Part shown: in pieces, positions 1 through 9,428 of the stretch | Layout of the letters: every line of letters starts with the position of its first letter | Numbering within the stretch: the first letter of the stretch is position 1 | DNA from: Rhizobium pisi | Lineage (GTDB): Bacteria; Pseudomonadota; Alphaproteobacteria; Rhizobiales; Rhizobiaceae | DNA: 64,000 nucleotides | Direction of reading: 5' to 3' | Assembly: GCF_003938655.1 (NCBI RefSeq) | Contig: NZ_RJJT01000027.1 | Span: 1-64,000 of the forward strand | Program-made: the position numbers and the translations under genes | The notes under the pieces: model-generated | What the model was told of the DNA's origin: nothing | What the model saw: the letters and a program-made list of their open reading frames with translations, nothing else | The model's database searches: none

Positions 1-48
1 TTAGAACGAAAGACTTCGTCGCCAGCAGCGCCGCCGCCCTCGTTCAGT

Positions 49-115
49 GAGTGGGCTTATAGAACTAACCCTCCCAAACAGTCAACACACCAAAACAAAG
101 TTTTTTGACATTTTT
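49..115 (-). promoter_or_regulatory. Strong leftward promoter, probably of an rRNA operon
   Basis: Read on the minus strand there is a -35 TTGACT (85-80), an 18-base spacer and a -10 TATAAG (61-56), preceded by an A/T-rich stretch (about 90-115) resembling an UP element. The sequence downstream of the -10 (CCCACTCACTGAACGAGG, then GGCGGCGGCGCTGCTGGCGA) matches my memory of the conserved leader of rhizobial rrn operons. The 16S gene itself would lie to the left, outside the window. Between this promoter and the gene starting at 342 I see nothing else. Confidence 0.6.
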
Positions 116-341
116 GTAACAGGTTGAAAATTAAGGGGTTTTAGCAACCGTTTCCAAAAACGCGCAAATTTGCCGCTCGATCGAGCGATATATTGGATTC
201 GTTTTCGCCGAATCTCCAGGAATGGCTTCGCGATGGAGACAAGACCTATATGGGAAGCCTGAGATGGAATTCCAGGGCGCTTGCCTCTCATGTGCCTCAC
301 TCGCTAGTTTGGCGGGAAAGAACGATCCGGCGGAGTGGAAA

Positions 342-1289
342 ATGCTTGTCCTCGATGAAGAACAGACGCGCGCGGCCCTGCCCTGGCCCGAACTGATCGA
401 GGCGATCGCCGCCATGTTCGCGGGCGAATGCGTGATGCCGGTGCGCCACCACCACGACATGGACGTGCCCGGCGAGGAGAGTGCGACACTGCTTCTGATG
501 CCGGCCTGGGTTCCCGGACTCTATGCCGGGGTGAAGGCGGTTTCGGTTTTTCCAGGCAATGTGCGGCGCAGCCTGCCGGCAATCTCGGGGACCTATCTCC
601 TTTCCTCCGGCGCAACCGGTGAAATGCTCGCCGTGATCGACGGCGGCGAGTTGACGGCGCGGCGGACGGCGGCGGCATCGGCGCTCGCCGCCCGTTATCT
701 CGCCCGCCCGGATGCTGAAGAAATGCTCGTCTGCGGAACCGGGCGGCTGTCACTCAACCTGATGCTCGCCCACGGCACGACCCGCCCGATCAAGAGATAC
801 AGGATCTGGGGCCGCAGCGAGCAAGCGGCGCAGAAGATCGCGGCAGAAGCGCGGGCATTCGGCCTCGATGCCGAGGCAACCGCGGACAGGGAAGCCGCAG
901 CGCGAACGGCCGATATCATTTCCTGCGCCACGCTTTCGGGCGAGCCGCTGATATCAGGCGAATGGTTGAAGCCCGGCACCCATCTCGATCTCGTCGGCGC
1001 CTTCAAGCCGAGCATGCGCGAAAGCGATGACGAGGCTATCCGCCGCGCTTCGGTCCATGTCGATACCCGCGCCGGCGCCACCAGCGAGGCCGGCGATATC
1101 GTCCAGCCGCTGAAAAGCGGCGTGTTAAGGCTGAGCGACATCAAATCGGAGCTTGCGGAACTCGTCAGCGGTGCGCATGGCGGGCGAAGCCATGACGAGG
1201 AAATCACGCTGTTCAAGTCGGTTGGCGCGGCGCTCGAGGATCTCGCCGGCGCCATCCTTGCCTATGAGACGGTGGCGGGCCGGAAGTGA
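342..1289 (+). CDS. Ornithine cyclodeaminase / mu-crystallin family protein
   Basis: The 315-residue product belongs to the family of NAD(P)-dependent ornithine cyclodeaminases, alanine dehydrogenases and ketimine reductases. It has the family signature LTARRTAAASALAARYLA in the first half, followed by a Rossmann-type start (VCGTGRLS, usually GxGxxA), and a late VDTR segment. An upstream in-frame start at 222 exists, but GGAG at 332-335 lies six bases before ATG 342 and the family similarity begins there (MLVLDEEQTR). Its stop overlaps the GTG start of hrpB, so the two are probably co-translated. The exact substrate (ornithine, alanine, a cyclic imine) cannot be told from sequence. Confidence 0.85.
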   Translation: MLVLDEEQTRAALPWPELIEAIAAMFAGECVMPVRHHHDMDVPGEESATLLLMPAWVPGLYAGVKAVSVFPGNVRRSLPAISGTYLLSSGATGEMLAVIDGGELTARRTAAASALAARYLARPDAEEMLVCGTGRLSLNLMLAHGTTRPIKRYRIWGRSEQAAQKIAAEARAFGLDAEATADREAAARTADIISCATLSGEPLISGEWLKPGTHLDLVGAFKPSMRESDDEAIRRASVHVDTRAGATSEAGDIVQPLKSGVLRLSDIKSELAELVSGAHGGRSHDEEITLFKSVGAALEDLAGAILAYETVAGRK

Positions 1290-3751
1290 AAATCAGTGCA
1301 TCATTGCCGGAGCTTCCGGTTTCCCATGTCCTGCCGGCCGTTGGCACGGCGCTGGCTGAGCAGAGACGCGCCGTTCTTTCCGCCCCGCCCGGCGCCGGCA
1401 AGACGACGCTGGTGCCGCTTTACCTGCTCAACCAGGCCTGGCGCGGCGACGGCAAGATCATCCTGTTGGAGCCGCGGCGGCTTGCGGCGCGGGCGGCGGC
1501 AAGTCGGATGGCGTCGTTGCTCGGCCAACAGGTCGGCGAGACGGTCGGCTACCGCATGCGCCTTGACAACAGGATATCGGCCGCGACGCGGGTCGAAGTG
1601 GTGACTGAAGGGGTTTTCGCCCGGATGATCCTCGACGATCCGGAACTGACCGGCATCTCGGCGGTACTCTTCGACGAATTCCACGAGCGATCGCTGGATG
1701 CCGATTTCGGGCTGGCGCTGGCGCTCGACGTCCAGTCGGCCCTGCGCGAGGATTTGCGCATTCTCGTGATGTCAGCAACGCTCGACGTAGAGCGCGTAGC
1801 CGCCCTGCTCGATCACCCTCCTGTCATCGAAAGCCTGGGGCGCAGCTTTCCAATCGATATCCGTTACCAGGACCGGCCGGGCGGCGAGCGCATCGAGGAT
1901 GCGGTTACACGGGCGATCATCGATGCGCATGCCGACGAGGACGGCTCGATCCTTGCCTTCCTGCCCGGCCAGGCCGAAATCACGCGGACCGTGGAGCGCC
2001 TGCAGGGACGATTCGGGCCTGAAACGCTGATTGCACCCCTTTACGGCAATCTCAGCCAGAAAGAGCAGGATGCAGCGATCCGGCCGGCACCGAAGGGTAC
2101 CCGCAAGATCGTGCTTGCCACCTCGATCGCCGAGACGTCGATCACCATCGACGGCGTCAGGATCGTGATCGACAGCGGGCTGCAGCGCCTGCCGGTCTTC
2201 GAAGCGTCGACCGGGATCACGCGGCTCGAAACGGTGCGGGTGTCGCGAGCCTCTGCCGATCAGCGAGCCGGCCGTGCAGGACGAACGGAACCCGGCATCG
2301 CAATCCGGCTGTGGCACCAGGGGCAGACGGCGGCACTGACGGCCTTCACGCCGCCGCAGATCCTTTCCAGCGATCTTTCCGGGCTGGTGCTCGATCTCGC
2401 GCATTGGGGCGTCCAGGATCCAGCATCCCTTGCCTTCGTCGATCAGCCGCCGGAAACGACACTCAGGGAAGCACGGGCGCTGCTCGGCCAACTGGGCGCG
2501 CTCGACAGAGACGGCGCCCTGACGGCGCGCGGCAAGGTGATGCGCGATCTCGCTTTGCCGCCGCGGCTTGCCGCCATGGTCGTATCAGCAGGCGAATCGG
2601 GCCATGCCCGCGATGCGGCGATGATCGCGGTGCTCCTGACCGAACAAGGGCTCGGCGGAACGGGCGTCGACATCGAGGAGCGGCTGCGCCGCTTCAAGGC
2701 CGAGCGCGGCGAAAGAGCCGATGCCTCACGACGCTTGGCGGGACGATTAGGCGCCGGCCTCGACACCGTTCCTTCGGCGGCGCCGGCGCTGGCGGGCCAG
2801 CTTCTGCTGCATGCATTTCCGGATAGAGTAGCGCTTCAGCGCGGTGGGCGCGGCCGATTCGTGATGGCGAACGGGCGCGGGGCGGAGCTACCGGAAACAG
2901 AGAGGCTCGCCGGCAGCCAGATGCTTGTCATCGCCGACCTCACCGGACGGGCAGCGCAGGGGCGGGTTCTGGCCGCCGCTGAGGTGACGCGCGCCGACAT
3001 CGAAGCAGAGCTGCCCGGCGAAATCAGAACCGAAGACCAGACATTCTTCGATCGGCAGAGCCGGCAGGTCCGAGCGCGTCGGGCGACCCGGCTCGGCGCG
3101 ATCCTCTTCGAGGAGACGCCCCTGCCGCGTCCCTCCGGAACCGCCGTCACGCAGGCGCTGATGGAGGGGGTGCGCGAACTGGGGCTCGATCAGCTTGCCT
3201 TCTCGAAGGAGGCCCTGCAGCTTCGCGAACGGATCGGCTTCCTTCACCGGACGATTGGCGATCCCTGGCCCGACGTCAGCGACGCCGCCTTGCTTTCCCG
3301 GCTGGACGATTGGTTCGCGTCCTTCCAGACGGAGGCCCGCAGCCTTTCAGATATTTCCGCGGGCGGGCTTTCGAACGGGCTGATGTCGCTGGTCCCACAC
3401 GACCTGCAGCGCGATCTTAGCCGGCTTGCGCCGACGCATTTCGAGGCGCCGACCGGCCAGCGGCATCCGATCCAGTATGAAGGCGAGGAGCCGGCGCTGA
3501 CGATCCGCGTGCAGGAGCTGTTCGGGCTGAAGCAACACCCGGCGATCGCGGGAGGCCGCCTGCCGCTGCTTCTGGAACTCACCTCGCCGGCGCACCGGCC
3601 GATTCAGACGACGCGCGACCTGCCGGGCTTCTGGGCCGGTTCGTGGAAGGACGTGCGCGCCGAAATGCGCGGACGCTATCCCCGGCACCCCTGGCCGGAG
3701 CGGCCGGAAGAGGCGTTGCCGACGACACGGGCAAAACCGCGTGGTACATGA
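1286..3751 (+). CDS. hrpB: ATP-dependent helicase HrpB
   Basis: An 821-residue DEAH-box helicase of full family length. Visible in order are Walker A (GAGKTT), the Walker B/DEAH variant DEFH, motif III SAT, motif VI QRAGRAGR, and a long C-terminal HrpB-specific region. Related proteins are predicted RNA helicases of unclear physiological role in bacteria. The GTG start overlaps the TGA of the preceding gene (GTGA), a coupling arrangement. actS follows 24 bases later, so the three may share a transcript. Confidence 0.93.
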   Translation: MKISASLPELPVSHVLPAVGTALAEQRRAVLSAPPGAGKTTLVPLYLLNQAWRGDGKIILLEPRRLAARAAASRMASLLGQQVGETVGYRMRLDNRISAATRVEVVTEGVFARMILDDPELTGISAVLFDEFHERSLDADFGLALALDVQSALREDLRILVMSATLDVERVAALLDHPPVIESLGRSFPIDIRYQDRPGGERIEDAVTRAIIDAHADEDGSILAFLPGQAEITRTVERLQGRFGPETLIAPLYGNLSQKEQDAAIRPAPKGTRKIVLATSIAETSITIDGVRIVIDSGLQRLPVFEASTGITRLETVRVSRASADQRAGRAGRTEPGIAIRLWHQGQTAALTAFTPPQILSSDLSGLVLDLAHWGVQDPASLAFVDQPPETTLREARALLGQLGALDRDGALTARGKVMRDLALPPRLAAMVVSAGESGHARDAAMIAVLLTEQGLGGTGVDIEERLRRFKAERGERADASRRLAGRLGAGLDTVPSAAPALAGQLLLHAFPDRVALQRGGRGRFVMANGRGAELPETERLAGSQMLVIADLTGRAAQGRVLAAAEVTRADIEAELPGEIRTEDQTFFDRQSRQVRARRATRLGAILFEETPLPRPSGTAVTQALMEGVRELGLDQLAFSKEALQLRERIGFLHRTIGDPWPDVSDAALLSRLDDWFASFQTEARSLSDISAGGLSNGLMSLVPHDLQRDLSRLAPTHFEAPTGQRHPIQYEGEEPALTIRVQELFGLKQHPAIAGGRLPLLLELTSPAHRPIQTTRDLPGFWAGSWKDVRAEMRGRYPRHPWPERPEEALPTTRAKPRGT

Positions 3752-3775
3752 GGGCCATCCAAGGAGCCCCAGGGC

Positions 3776-5086
3776 ATGATCGACAAGACGGAAAGCCATA
3801 CGCTGGAAGACCGGCATAACAGCCGGAAGCTGCGCCTGCAGACGCTGGTGCGATTGCGCTGGCTTGCCGTCGGCGGGCAGGCGCTGACGGTGTTCATCGT
3901 TGCCTTCTGGCTGAAATTTCCCTTGCCGCTGGTTGCGAGCTCCTCGCTGATTGCCGCCCTTGCCTGGGTAAATTTCTATCTGACGATCCGCTATCCGACG
4001 ACGCACCGGCTGGAGCCGCCGGCCGCCTTTGCGTTGCTTGGCTTCGATCTCCTGCAGCTCTGCGCGCTGCTCTTCATCACCGGCGGCCTTGCCAATCCCT
4101 TCGCTGCACTCGTCTGCGTACCCGTCATCATCTCCTTTGCCTCGCAGCCGATCCGCTACAGTACCGCGCTGATCGGCTTTGCGATGGTCTGCATTACGGT
4201 GCTTGCCTTTTCGCCCTTCCCGCTGCCCTGGTTCGACGGGGTCGAGATCAATGTGCACAATGTCATGCAGTTCGGCGTCTGGTGTTCGATCGCCTCGACG
4301 ATGGCATTTGCCGCCTTCTATGCCTATCGCGTCTCGATGGAAGCGAGCCAGCTTGCCGATGCGCTGGCGGCGACCGAACTGGTGCTGCAGCGGGAAAAGC
4401 ACCTTTCGCAGCTCGATGGGCTTGCCGCCGCCGCTGCACACGAACTCGGCACGCCGCTTGCGACGATCAGCGTCGTCGCCAAGGAAATGGAGCGGGAACT
4501 CAAGGATGACGACCGTTTCCGTGAAGACGTCATGCTGCTGCGCAGCCAGAGCGAACGCTGCCGTGACATTCTGCGGCGGCTGACGACGCTATCCTCCGAG
4601 GGCGAAGCGCATATGCGCCGGCTGCCGCTGTCCTCGATGATCGAGGAGATCGTCGCGCCGCACCGGGAATTCGGCATCACGCTCGAGCTCATCGAAAAGA
4701 GCCCGCGCAAAAGCGAGCCGGTGACCGACCGCAATGCGGGCATCATGTACGGACTCGGCAACCTCATTGAAAATGCCGTCGATTATGCCAGGGAGAAGGT
4801 GACCGTCACGGTCGAGCACGATCACGACAAAGTGCTGATCGTCATTGAGGACGACGGCAACGGTTATGCACCCGACATTCTGACGCGAATCGGCGAACCC
4901 TATGTGACCCGGCGGCAGAAGGAAGATACAGCCGGAGGCCTCGGCCTCGGGCTTTTCATCGCCAAGACACTGCTGGAACGCTCGGGCGCATCGCTGATTT
5001 TCGAGAACCGCGACCCGGAAAGTGCTGGTGCCCGCATCCGCATCGAATGGCCGCGCATGCTGATCGACGCAAATTCGACAAAATGA
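3776..5086 (+). CDS. actS: Redox sensor histidine kinase ActS (RegB/PrrB family)
   Basis: A 436-residue membrane histidine kinase. The first ~180 residues are hydrophobic, with about six membrane spans; they contain GGLANPF, matching the GGxxNPF quinone-sensing heptad of RegB. The phospho-acceptor His222 lies in AAAHELGTPL. A cysteine in the dimerisation helix (ERCRDIL) corresponds to the redox-active Cys of RegB. The ATPase domain has NLIENA, DDGNGY and GGLGLGLF. Its partner regulator actR lies 64 bases downstream. RegBA-type pairs control respiration, carbon and nitrogen metabolism, and acid tolerance in rhizobia. Confidence 0.93.
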   Translation: MIDKTESHTLEDRHNSRKLRLQTLVRLRWLAVGGQALTVFIVAFWLKFPLPLVASSSLIAALAWVNFYLTIRYPTTHRLEPPAAFALLGFDLLQLCALLFITGGLANPFAALVCVPVIISFASQPIRYSTALIGFAMVCITVLAFSPFPLPWFDGVEINVHNVMQFGVWCSIASTMAFAAFYAYRVSMEASQLADALAATELVLQREKHLSQLDGLAAAAAHELGTPLATISVVAKEMERELKDDDRFREDVMLLRSQSERCRDILRRLTTLSSEGEAHMRRLPLSSMIEEIVAPHREFGITLELIEKSPRKSEPVTDRNAGIMYGLGNLIENAVDYAREKVTVTVEHDHDKVLIVIEDDGNGYAPDILTRIGEPYVTRRQKEDTAGGLGLGLFIAKTLLERSGASLIFENRDPESAGARIRIEWPRMLIDANSTK

Positions 5087-5150
5087 GGTTATGGGCATAA
5101 GTAGAAATTGCGGCTGACCGAGAACGGCGCTCAACCGCCAGGACGAGACG

Positions 5151-5729
5151 ATGACAGAACAGAACCATGAAAATTTCGCCGCGTCGGATGAAGACCATAT
5201 CGGTCCCGATGCCAGCCTGCTGATCGTCGACGATGACGGGCCGTTCCTGCGCCGGCTGGCGCGGGCGATGGAAACGCGGGGCTTCCAGGTGGAGACGGCC
5301 GAATCTGTGGCGGAAGGCGTTGCGAAATCGAAGGGCCGGCCGCCGAAATATGCGGTGGTCGATCTTCGGCTCGGCGACGGCAACGGGCTCGACGTCATCG
5401 AAGCGATCCGCCAGCGGCGCGACGACACCAGAATCATCGTGCTGACCGGCTACGGCAATATCGCAACGGCGGTAACCGCCGTGAAGCTCGGCGCCGTCGA
5501 CTATCTTGCAAAGCCGGCGGATGCCGACGACGTCTTCTCGGCGCTGACGCAGCGCCCCGGCGAAAAGGCGGAGCTTCCGGAAAATCCGATGTCGGCCGAC
5601 CGCGTGCGCTGGGAACATATTCAGCGGGTCTATGAAATGTGCGAGCGCAACGTCTCCGAAACCGCGCGCCGGCTCAACATGCACCGGCGGACCCTGCAGC
5701 GCATCCTTGCCAAACGCGCGCCGAAATAA
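5151..5729 (+). CDS. actR: Response regulator ActR (RegA/PrrA family)
   Basis: A 192-residue two-domain regulator: a receiver with acidic pocket VDDD, phospho-acceptor Asp71 in VVDLRLGDGNG and a late Lys in AKPAD, then a short Fis-type helix-turn-helix (SETARRLNMHRRTLQRIL) at the C-terminus. The domain order and the invariant helix identify the RegA class, whose members bind DNA after phosphorylation by the membrane kinase encoded just upstream. It ends 15 bases from the convergent mmcB, with no obvious terminator in the gap. Confidence 0.94.
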   Translation: MTEQNHENFAASDEDHIGPDASLLIVDDDGPFLRRLARAMETRGFQVETAESVAEGVAKSKGRPPKYAVVDLRLGDGNGLDVIEAIRQRRDDTRIIVLTGYGNIATAVTAVKLGAVDYLAKPADADDVFSALTQRPGEKAELPENPMSADRVRWEHIQRVYEMCERNVSETARRLNMHRRTLQRILAKRAPK

Positions 5730-5744
5730 ACTGGCGCGCCAACA

Positions 5745-6239
5745 TCAGACATCATCCACATCGAACGGTTTCCCATTCGCCCATTCGGCCATCATGAGCC
5801 TTTGGGCGGCGGCCCGCGAGAAATTGAGCGTGACGGACTTGCGCGTGGCAGGGGCCATGCGGTGTTCCGGCGCCTCGCGAATCACGTGGGCGCCATAACC
5901 GTCCGAAAGGAAAAGCCCGCATTCCTCGGGAAAGATGTCCAGCGGCACATCCTTGTGAGTCGCGAAGAACAGACGATCGCAATGCGCCCTGTATTCCGGC
6001 CATTTGCGATCCACCCTGAAATCCTCGATCGATGTCTTGATTTCGATGATCCAGACCTCGCCCTTTTCCGAAAGAGTGATCAGATCGGCACGGCGGCCGC
6101 TCGCAAGCGGCAGTTCAGGCAGCACCGCGTGGCGCATTTCATGCAACAATATCTGTGTTCCGCGCCGCACCATCATGGCTCTGTCCGATTGCCGGCCATC
6201 GATTAACGGATTGTTATTGTAAACGCTCAAAATCGTCAT
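5745..6239 (-). CDS. mmcB: MmcB family DNA-repair-associated protein
   Basis: I place the start at ATG 6239 (MTILSVYNNN), giving 164 residues; the frame stays open to 6320, but the extra 27 residues do not look like the family. The core RRADLITLSEKGEVWIIEIK with a later DFRVDRKWPEY resembles a PD-(D/E)xK nuclease-like fold, and the family name comes from a Caulobacter gene induced by mitomycin C. Family members are small soluble alphaproteobacterial proteins linked to DNA damage. The ribosome site is weak, so the start is uncertain. It converges on actR. Confidence 0.75.
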   Translation of the reverse strand: MTILSVYNNNPLIDGRQSDRAMMVRRGTQILLHEMRHAVLPELPLASGRRADLITLSEKGEVWIIEIKTSIEDFRVDRKWPEYRAHCDRLFFATHKDVPLDIFPEECGLFLSDGYGAHVIREAPEHRMAPATRKSVTLNFSRAAAQRLMMAEWANGKPFDVDDV

Positions 6240-6418
6240 GGATAACCATCGTAGGGTCTGGCGTGTTGTTGCAAAAAAACCATGCGCTTCTAATTTGCGC
6301 GGCAGAGGGATTTGTCGCACTGCAGTAGTCTTGCAAAGCGCAAGTTAATCGAAAATAAACCATAATCAACGATGGTCGAAAGACCGTTCTCCTTGCCCCA
6401 AAACTTCAAGAGTCATCT

Positions 6419-7102
6419 ATGCGCATCCGCAATGCCTTCCCTGTATTTGGCCTGCTGGCGACGCTCGCCCTGGCCGGTTGCTCCACGACATCAGACAGTG
6501 CATCCGTTGACGACAAGGGCGCAGGCCCGACGGTCCAGACTGCGCAGATCTTCAATGACGCCTACGGCGTGACGAAGGATGCCGGATACTCCCTGCCGGC
6601 AATCCCGATCGACAGGGTCAAGCCGCAGTTCCGCCGTCAAGTCGTCAGCTACCAGACCACCGAGCGCCCCGGAACGATCATTGTCAACACGCGCGAGCGC
6701 TTCCTCTATTACATCCTGGCCAACGGTAAGGCGATGCGCTACGGCATCGGCGTCGGCAAGCAGGGCTTCGCATGGGCCGGCACCGCCTACGTCGCCTGGA
6801 AGCAGGAATGGCCGACCTGGCACCCGCCGAAAGAAATGGCTGTCCGCCGTCCCGATGTCGCCAAATACGTCGAAGACGGCATGGGTCCGGGCCTCAGCAA
6901 TCCGCTCGGCGCACGCGCCATGTATCTCTTCAACGAGGACGGCAAGGACACGCTCTTCCGCCTGCACGGCACGCCGGAATGGGCTTCAATCGGCACCGCC
7001 GCTTCCTCGGGCTGCATTCGCCTGATGAACCAGGACGTCATCGACCTCTATAGCCGCGTCCGTCCGGGCAAGGCGACCTCCAAGGTCATCGTCATCCAGT
7101 AA
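6419..7102 (+). CDS. L,D-transpeptidase lipoprotein (YkuD domain)
   Basis: A 227-residue protein with a lipoprotein signal: a basic start, a hydrophobic run and the lipobox LAGC, with Cys21 as the lipidated residue. The YkuD catalytic domain fills residues ~80-227. The active-site motif is HGTPE...SSGCIRL, with nucleophile Cys199. Such enzymes make 3-3 cross-links in peptidoglycan or attach outer-membrane proteins to it, and rhizobia carry many paralogues. It stands alone, 179 bases after the divergent mmcB, and ends at a bidirectional terminator. Confidence 0.9.
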   Translation: MRIRNAFPVFGLLATLALAGCSTTSDSASVDDKGAGPTVQTAQIFNDAYGVTKDAGYSLPAIPIDRVKPQFRRQVVSYQTTERPGTIIVNTRERFLYYILANGKAMRYGIGVGKQGFAWAGTAYVAWKQEWPTWHPPKEMAVRRPDVAKYVEDGMGPGLSNPLGARAMYLFNEDGKDTLFRLHGTPEWASIGTAASSGCIRLMNQDVIDLYSRVRPGKATSKVIVIQ

Positions 7103-7124
7103 GCTAGATATCGAATTCGGTATA

Positions 7125-7160
7125 AAAAAGGCCGCCGGACTATCGTCCTGGCGGCCTTTT
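7125..7160. terminator. Bidirectional rho-independent terminator
   Basis: GGCCGCC-GGAC pairs with GTCC-T-GGCGGCC around a four-base loop (TATC). A-runs on the left and T-runs on the right mean it can end both the transpeptidase transcript and the convergent glcB transcript. Confidence 0.85.
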
Positions 7161-7171
7161 CGTCTTCTCCG

Positions 7172-9343
7172 TCATGCGGACTGCTTCACCTTGAGCTCGA
7201 GGCGGCGGCGGTGAAGCACCGGCTCGGTGTAGCCGTTCGGCTGCTCCCTGCCCTTCACGACAAGATCGAGGGCGGCCTGGAAGGCGATCGAATCATCGAA
7301 ATTGTCCGCCATAGGCTGGTATGCAGGGTCCGATGCGTTCTGCCGGTCGACGACCGCGGCCATGCGTTTCATCGTCTCGACGATCTCAGCCTCGGTGATA
7401 ACCTTGTGATGCAGCCAGTTCGCCATGTGCTGGGCCGAGATGCGCAGCGTCGCGCGATCCTCCATCAGGCCGACATTGTTGATGTCGGGCACTTTCGAGC
7501 AGCCGACGCCCTGGTCGATCCAGCGAACGACATAACCGAGGATGCCCTGGCTATTGTTGTCGAGCTCGCGCTGGATCTCCTCCGGCGTCCAGTTCGGCCG
7601 CACGGCGACCGGCACGGATAGGATGTCGGACAGTTTGGCACGGGCGCGATCCTTCAGCCCCTGCTGGACCCTGGCGACATTGACGCGATGATAATGGGTG
7701 GCATGCAGGGTTGCCGCCGTCGGCGACGGCACCCAGGCCGTGTTGGCGCCGGCTTTCGGATGAGCGATCTTCTGTTCCAGCATCGCCGCCATCAGGTCCG
7801 GCATTGCCCACATGCCCTTGCCGATCTGGGCATGGCCGGAGAGGCCGCATTCGAGGCCGATGTCGACGTTCCAATTCTCATAGGCTGAAATCCAGGCCGC
7901 CTGGCGCATGTCTCCCTTGCGAATCATCGGGCCGGCTTCCATCGAGGTGTGGATCTCGTCGCCGGTGCGGTCGAGGAAACCGGTATTGATGAAGACGACG
8001 CGCTCGCGGGCGGCGCGGATGCACTCCTTGAGATTGACGGTCGTGCGGCGCTCCTCGTCCATGATGCCCATTTTGATGGTGTTGCGCGCCATGCCGAGCG
8101 CATCTTCGACCCGCGAGAAGATCTCGACGGCGAAGGCGACCTCTTCGGGCCCATGCATCTTCGGCTTAACCACATACATGGAGCCGGTGCGGGAATTCTT
8201 CTTCCGGCCGGCCGGGCCGATATCGTAAAGCGCAATCAGGCCGGTTACGACTGCATCCATGATGCCTTCCGGCACTTCATTGCCGTCGCGATCGAGGATG
8301 GCAGGATTGGTCATGAGGTGGCCGACATTGCGAACCAGCATCAGAGAACGGCAATGCACCTCGAAGGCGGCACCGTCAGGGCCGGTATAGTCCAGATCCG
8401 GATTGAGCTTGCGAATGAAGCTCGTTCCGCCCTTTGCCACTTCTTCCTGCAGATCGCCCTTCATCAGGCCGAGCCAGTTGCGATAAACGACGACCTTGTC
8501 CTCGCCATCGACAGCGGCAATCGAATCCTCGCAGTCCATGATCGTGGTGATCGCCGATTCCAGCCAGACATCGGAGATATGAGCGGAATCGGCCTTGCCG
8601 ATCGGCGTCGTCGCATCGATGACGATGTCGATGTGAATGCCATTGTTCTTCAGAAGAATATGCGTGGGAGCGGCGGCATCGCCGCGATAGCCGGCGAAAT
8701 GCCCGCTCTCCCTGAGCGCTACCCGCTCGCCGTCGATCGATCTGACCACGAGCTCCCCATCCTTGACGGTGAAGCTCCCGACGTCCTTCCAGCGCCAATC
8801 CTGCAGCGGCACGGATATGTCGAGGAAATCGCGCACCCAGGCGATGACCTTCTCGCCGCGCTTCGGATTGTAGCCCTTGCCCTTTTCGGCGCCGTCGCCC
8901 TCGGGAATGGCGTCCGTGCCGTAGAGCGCATCATAGAGCGAACCCCAGCGGGCATTGGCGGCGTTCAGGGCATAGCGGGCATTCATGACGGGAACGACGA
9001 GCTGCGGGCCGGCGATCGAGGCGATTTCGGGATCGACGTTTTGCGTCGAGACCTGGAAATCCGAACCCTCCGGCAGGAGATAGCCGATTTCGCGGAGGAA
9101 GGACTGGTATTCGTCCATATCCGCCGGGGCGCCATGGCGGCGATACCAGTCGTCGATCTTTGCCTGCAGGTCGTCGCGTTTGGCGAGCAGCGCCCGGTTT
9201 TTCGGGGTGAGATCGTGGACGATCGCCGAAAAATCGACAAAGAACTTGTCCGCATCGACCGCCAGGCCCGGCAGTACCTCCTTGACGAGGAAATCGTGAA
9301 GGACGGCTTCGATGGCAAGACCGTTCTTATCAATGCGGCTCAT
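7172..9343 (-). CDS. glcB: Malate synthase G
   Basis: A 723-residue product with the length and sequence of malate synthase G, which condenses glyoxylate with acetyl-CoA to malate during growth on acetate, glycolate or fatty acids. Recognisable segments include MDCEDSIAAVDGEDK, IMDEERRTTVNL and the late acid MADNFDDSIAFQAA. An in-frame start at 9397 exists, but GGGAG precedes ATG 9343 at good spacing and the family begins MSRIDKNGL. No isocitrate lyase gene is nearby. It shares a terminator with the convergent transpeptidase gene. Confidence 0.96.
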   Translation of the reverse strand: MSRIDKNGLAIEAVLHDFLVKEVLPGLAVDADKFFVDFSAIVHDLTPKNRALLAKRDDLQAKIDDWYRRHGAPADMDEYQSFLREIGYLLPEGSDFQVSTQNVDPEIASIAGPQLVVPVMNARYALNAANARWGSLYDALYGTDAIPEGDGAEKGKGYNPKRGEKVIAWVRDFLDISVPLQDWRWKDVGSFTVKDGELVVRSIDGERVALRESGHFAGYRGDAAAPTHILLKNNGIHIDIVIDATTPIGKADSAHISDVWLESAITTIMDCEDSIAAVDGEDKVVVYRNWLGLMKGDLQEEVAKGGTSFIRKLNPDLDYTGPDGAAFEVHCRSLMLVRNVGHLMTNPAILDRDGNEVPEGIMDAVVTGLIALYDIGPAGRKKNSRTGSMYVVKPKMHGPEEVAFAVEIFSRVEDALGMARNTIKMGIMDEERRTTVNLKECIRAARERVVFINTGFLDRTGDEIHTSMEAGPMIRKGDMRQAAWISAYENWNVDIGLECGLSGHAQIGKGMWAMPDLMAAMLEQKIAHPKAGANTAWVPSPTAATLHATHYHRVNVARVQQGLKDRARAKLSDILSVPVAVRPNWTPEEIQRELDNNSQGILGYVVRWIDQGVGCSKVPDINNVGLMEDRATLRISAQHMANWLHHKVITEAEIVETMKRMAAVVDRQNASDPAYQPMADNFDDSIAFQAALDLVVKGREQPNGYTEPVLHRRRLELKVKQSA

Positions 9344-9428
9344 GCGAGATTCTCCCTGGCGACGACTTTGAATGCTGCCACTTTGCCCGGCTTTCATTCA
9401 TAGTCAATTCCGCAATAATTAGAAAGAT

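Noticed and set aside
30..75. GGCTTATAGAACTAACC resembling the 3' end of RNase P RNA
   Set aside because: The surrounding conserved P-RNA core is missing, and the reverse strand explains the sequence better as an rRNA-type promoter.
7949..9403. A 484-codon open frame opposite glcB, and similar long frames opposite gyrB (52386-54551), addA (37391-39952), pckA (21060-22754) and ahcY (26845-28674)
   Set aside because: High-GC codon use leaves the antisense frame open. None has a recognisable domain, and each lies opposite a complete well-known gene.
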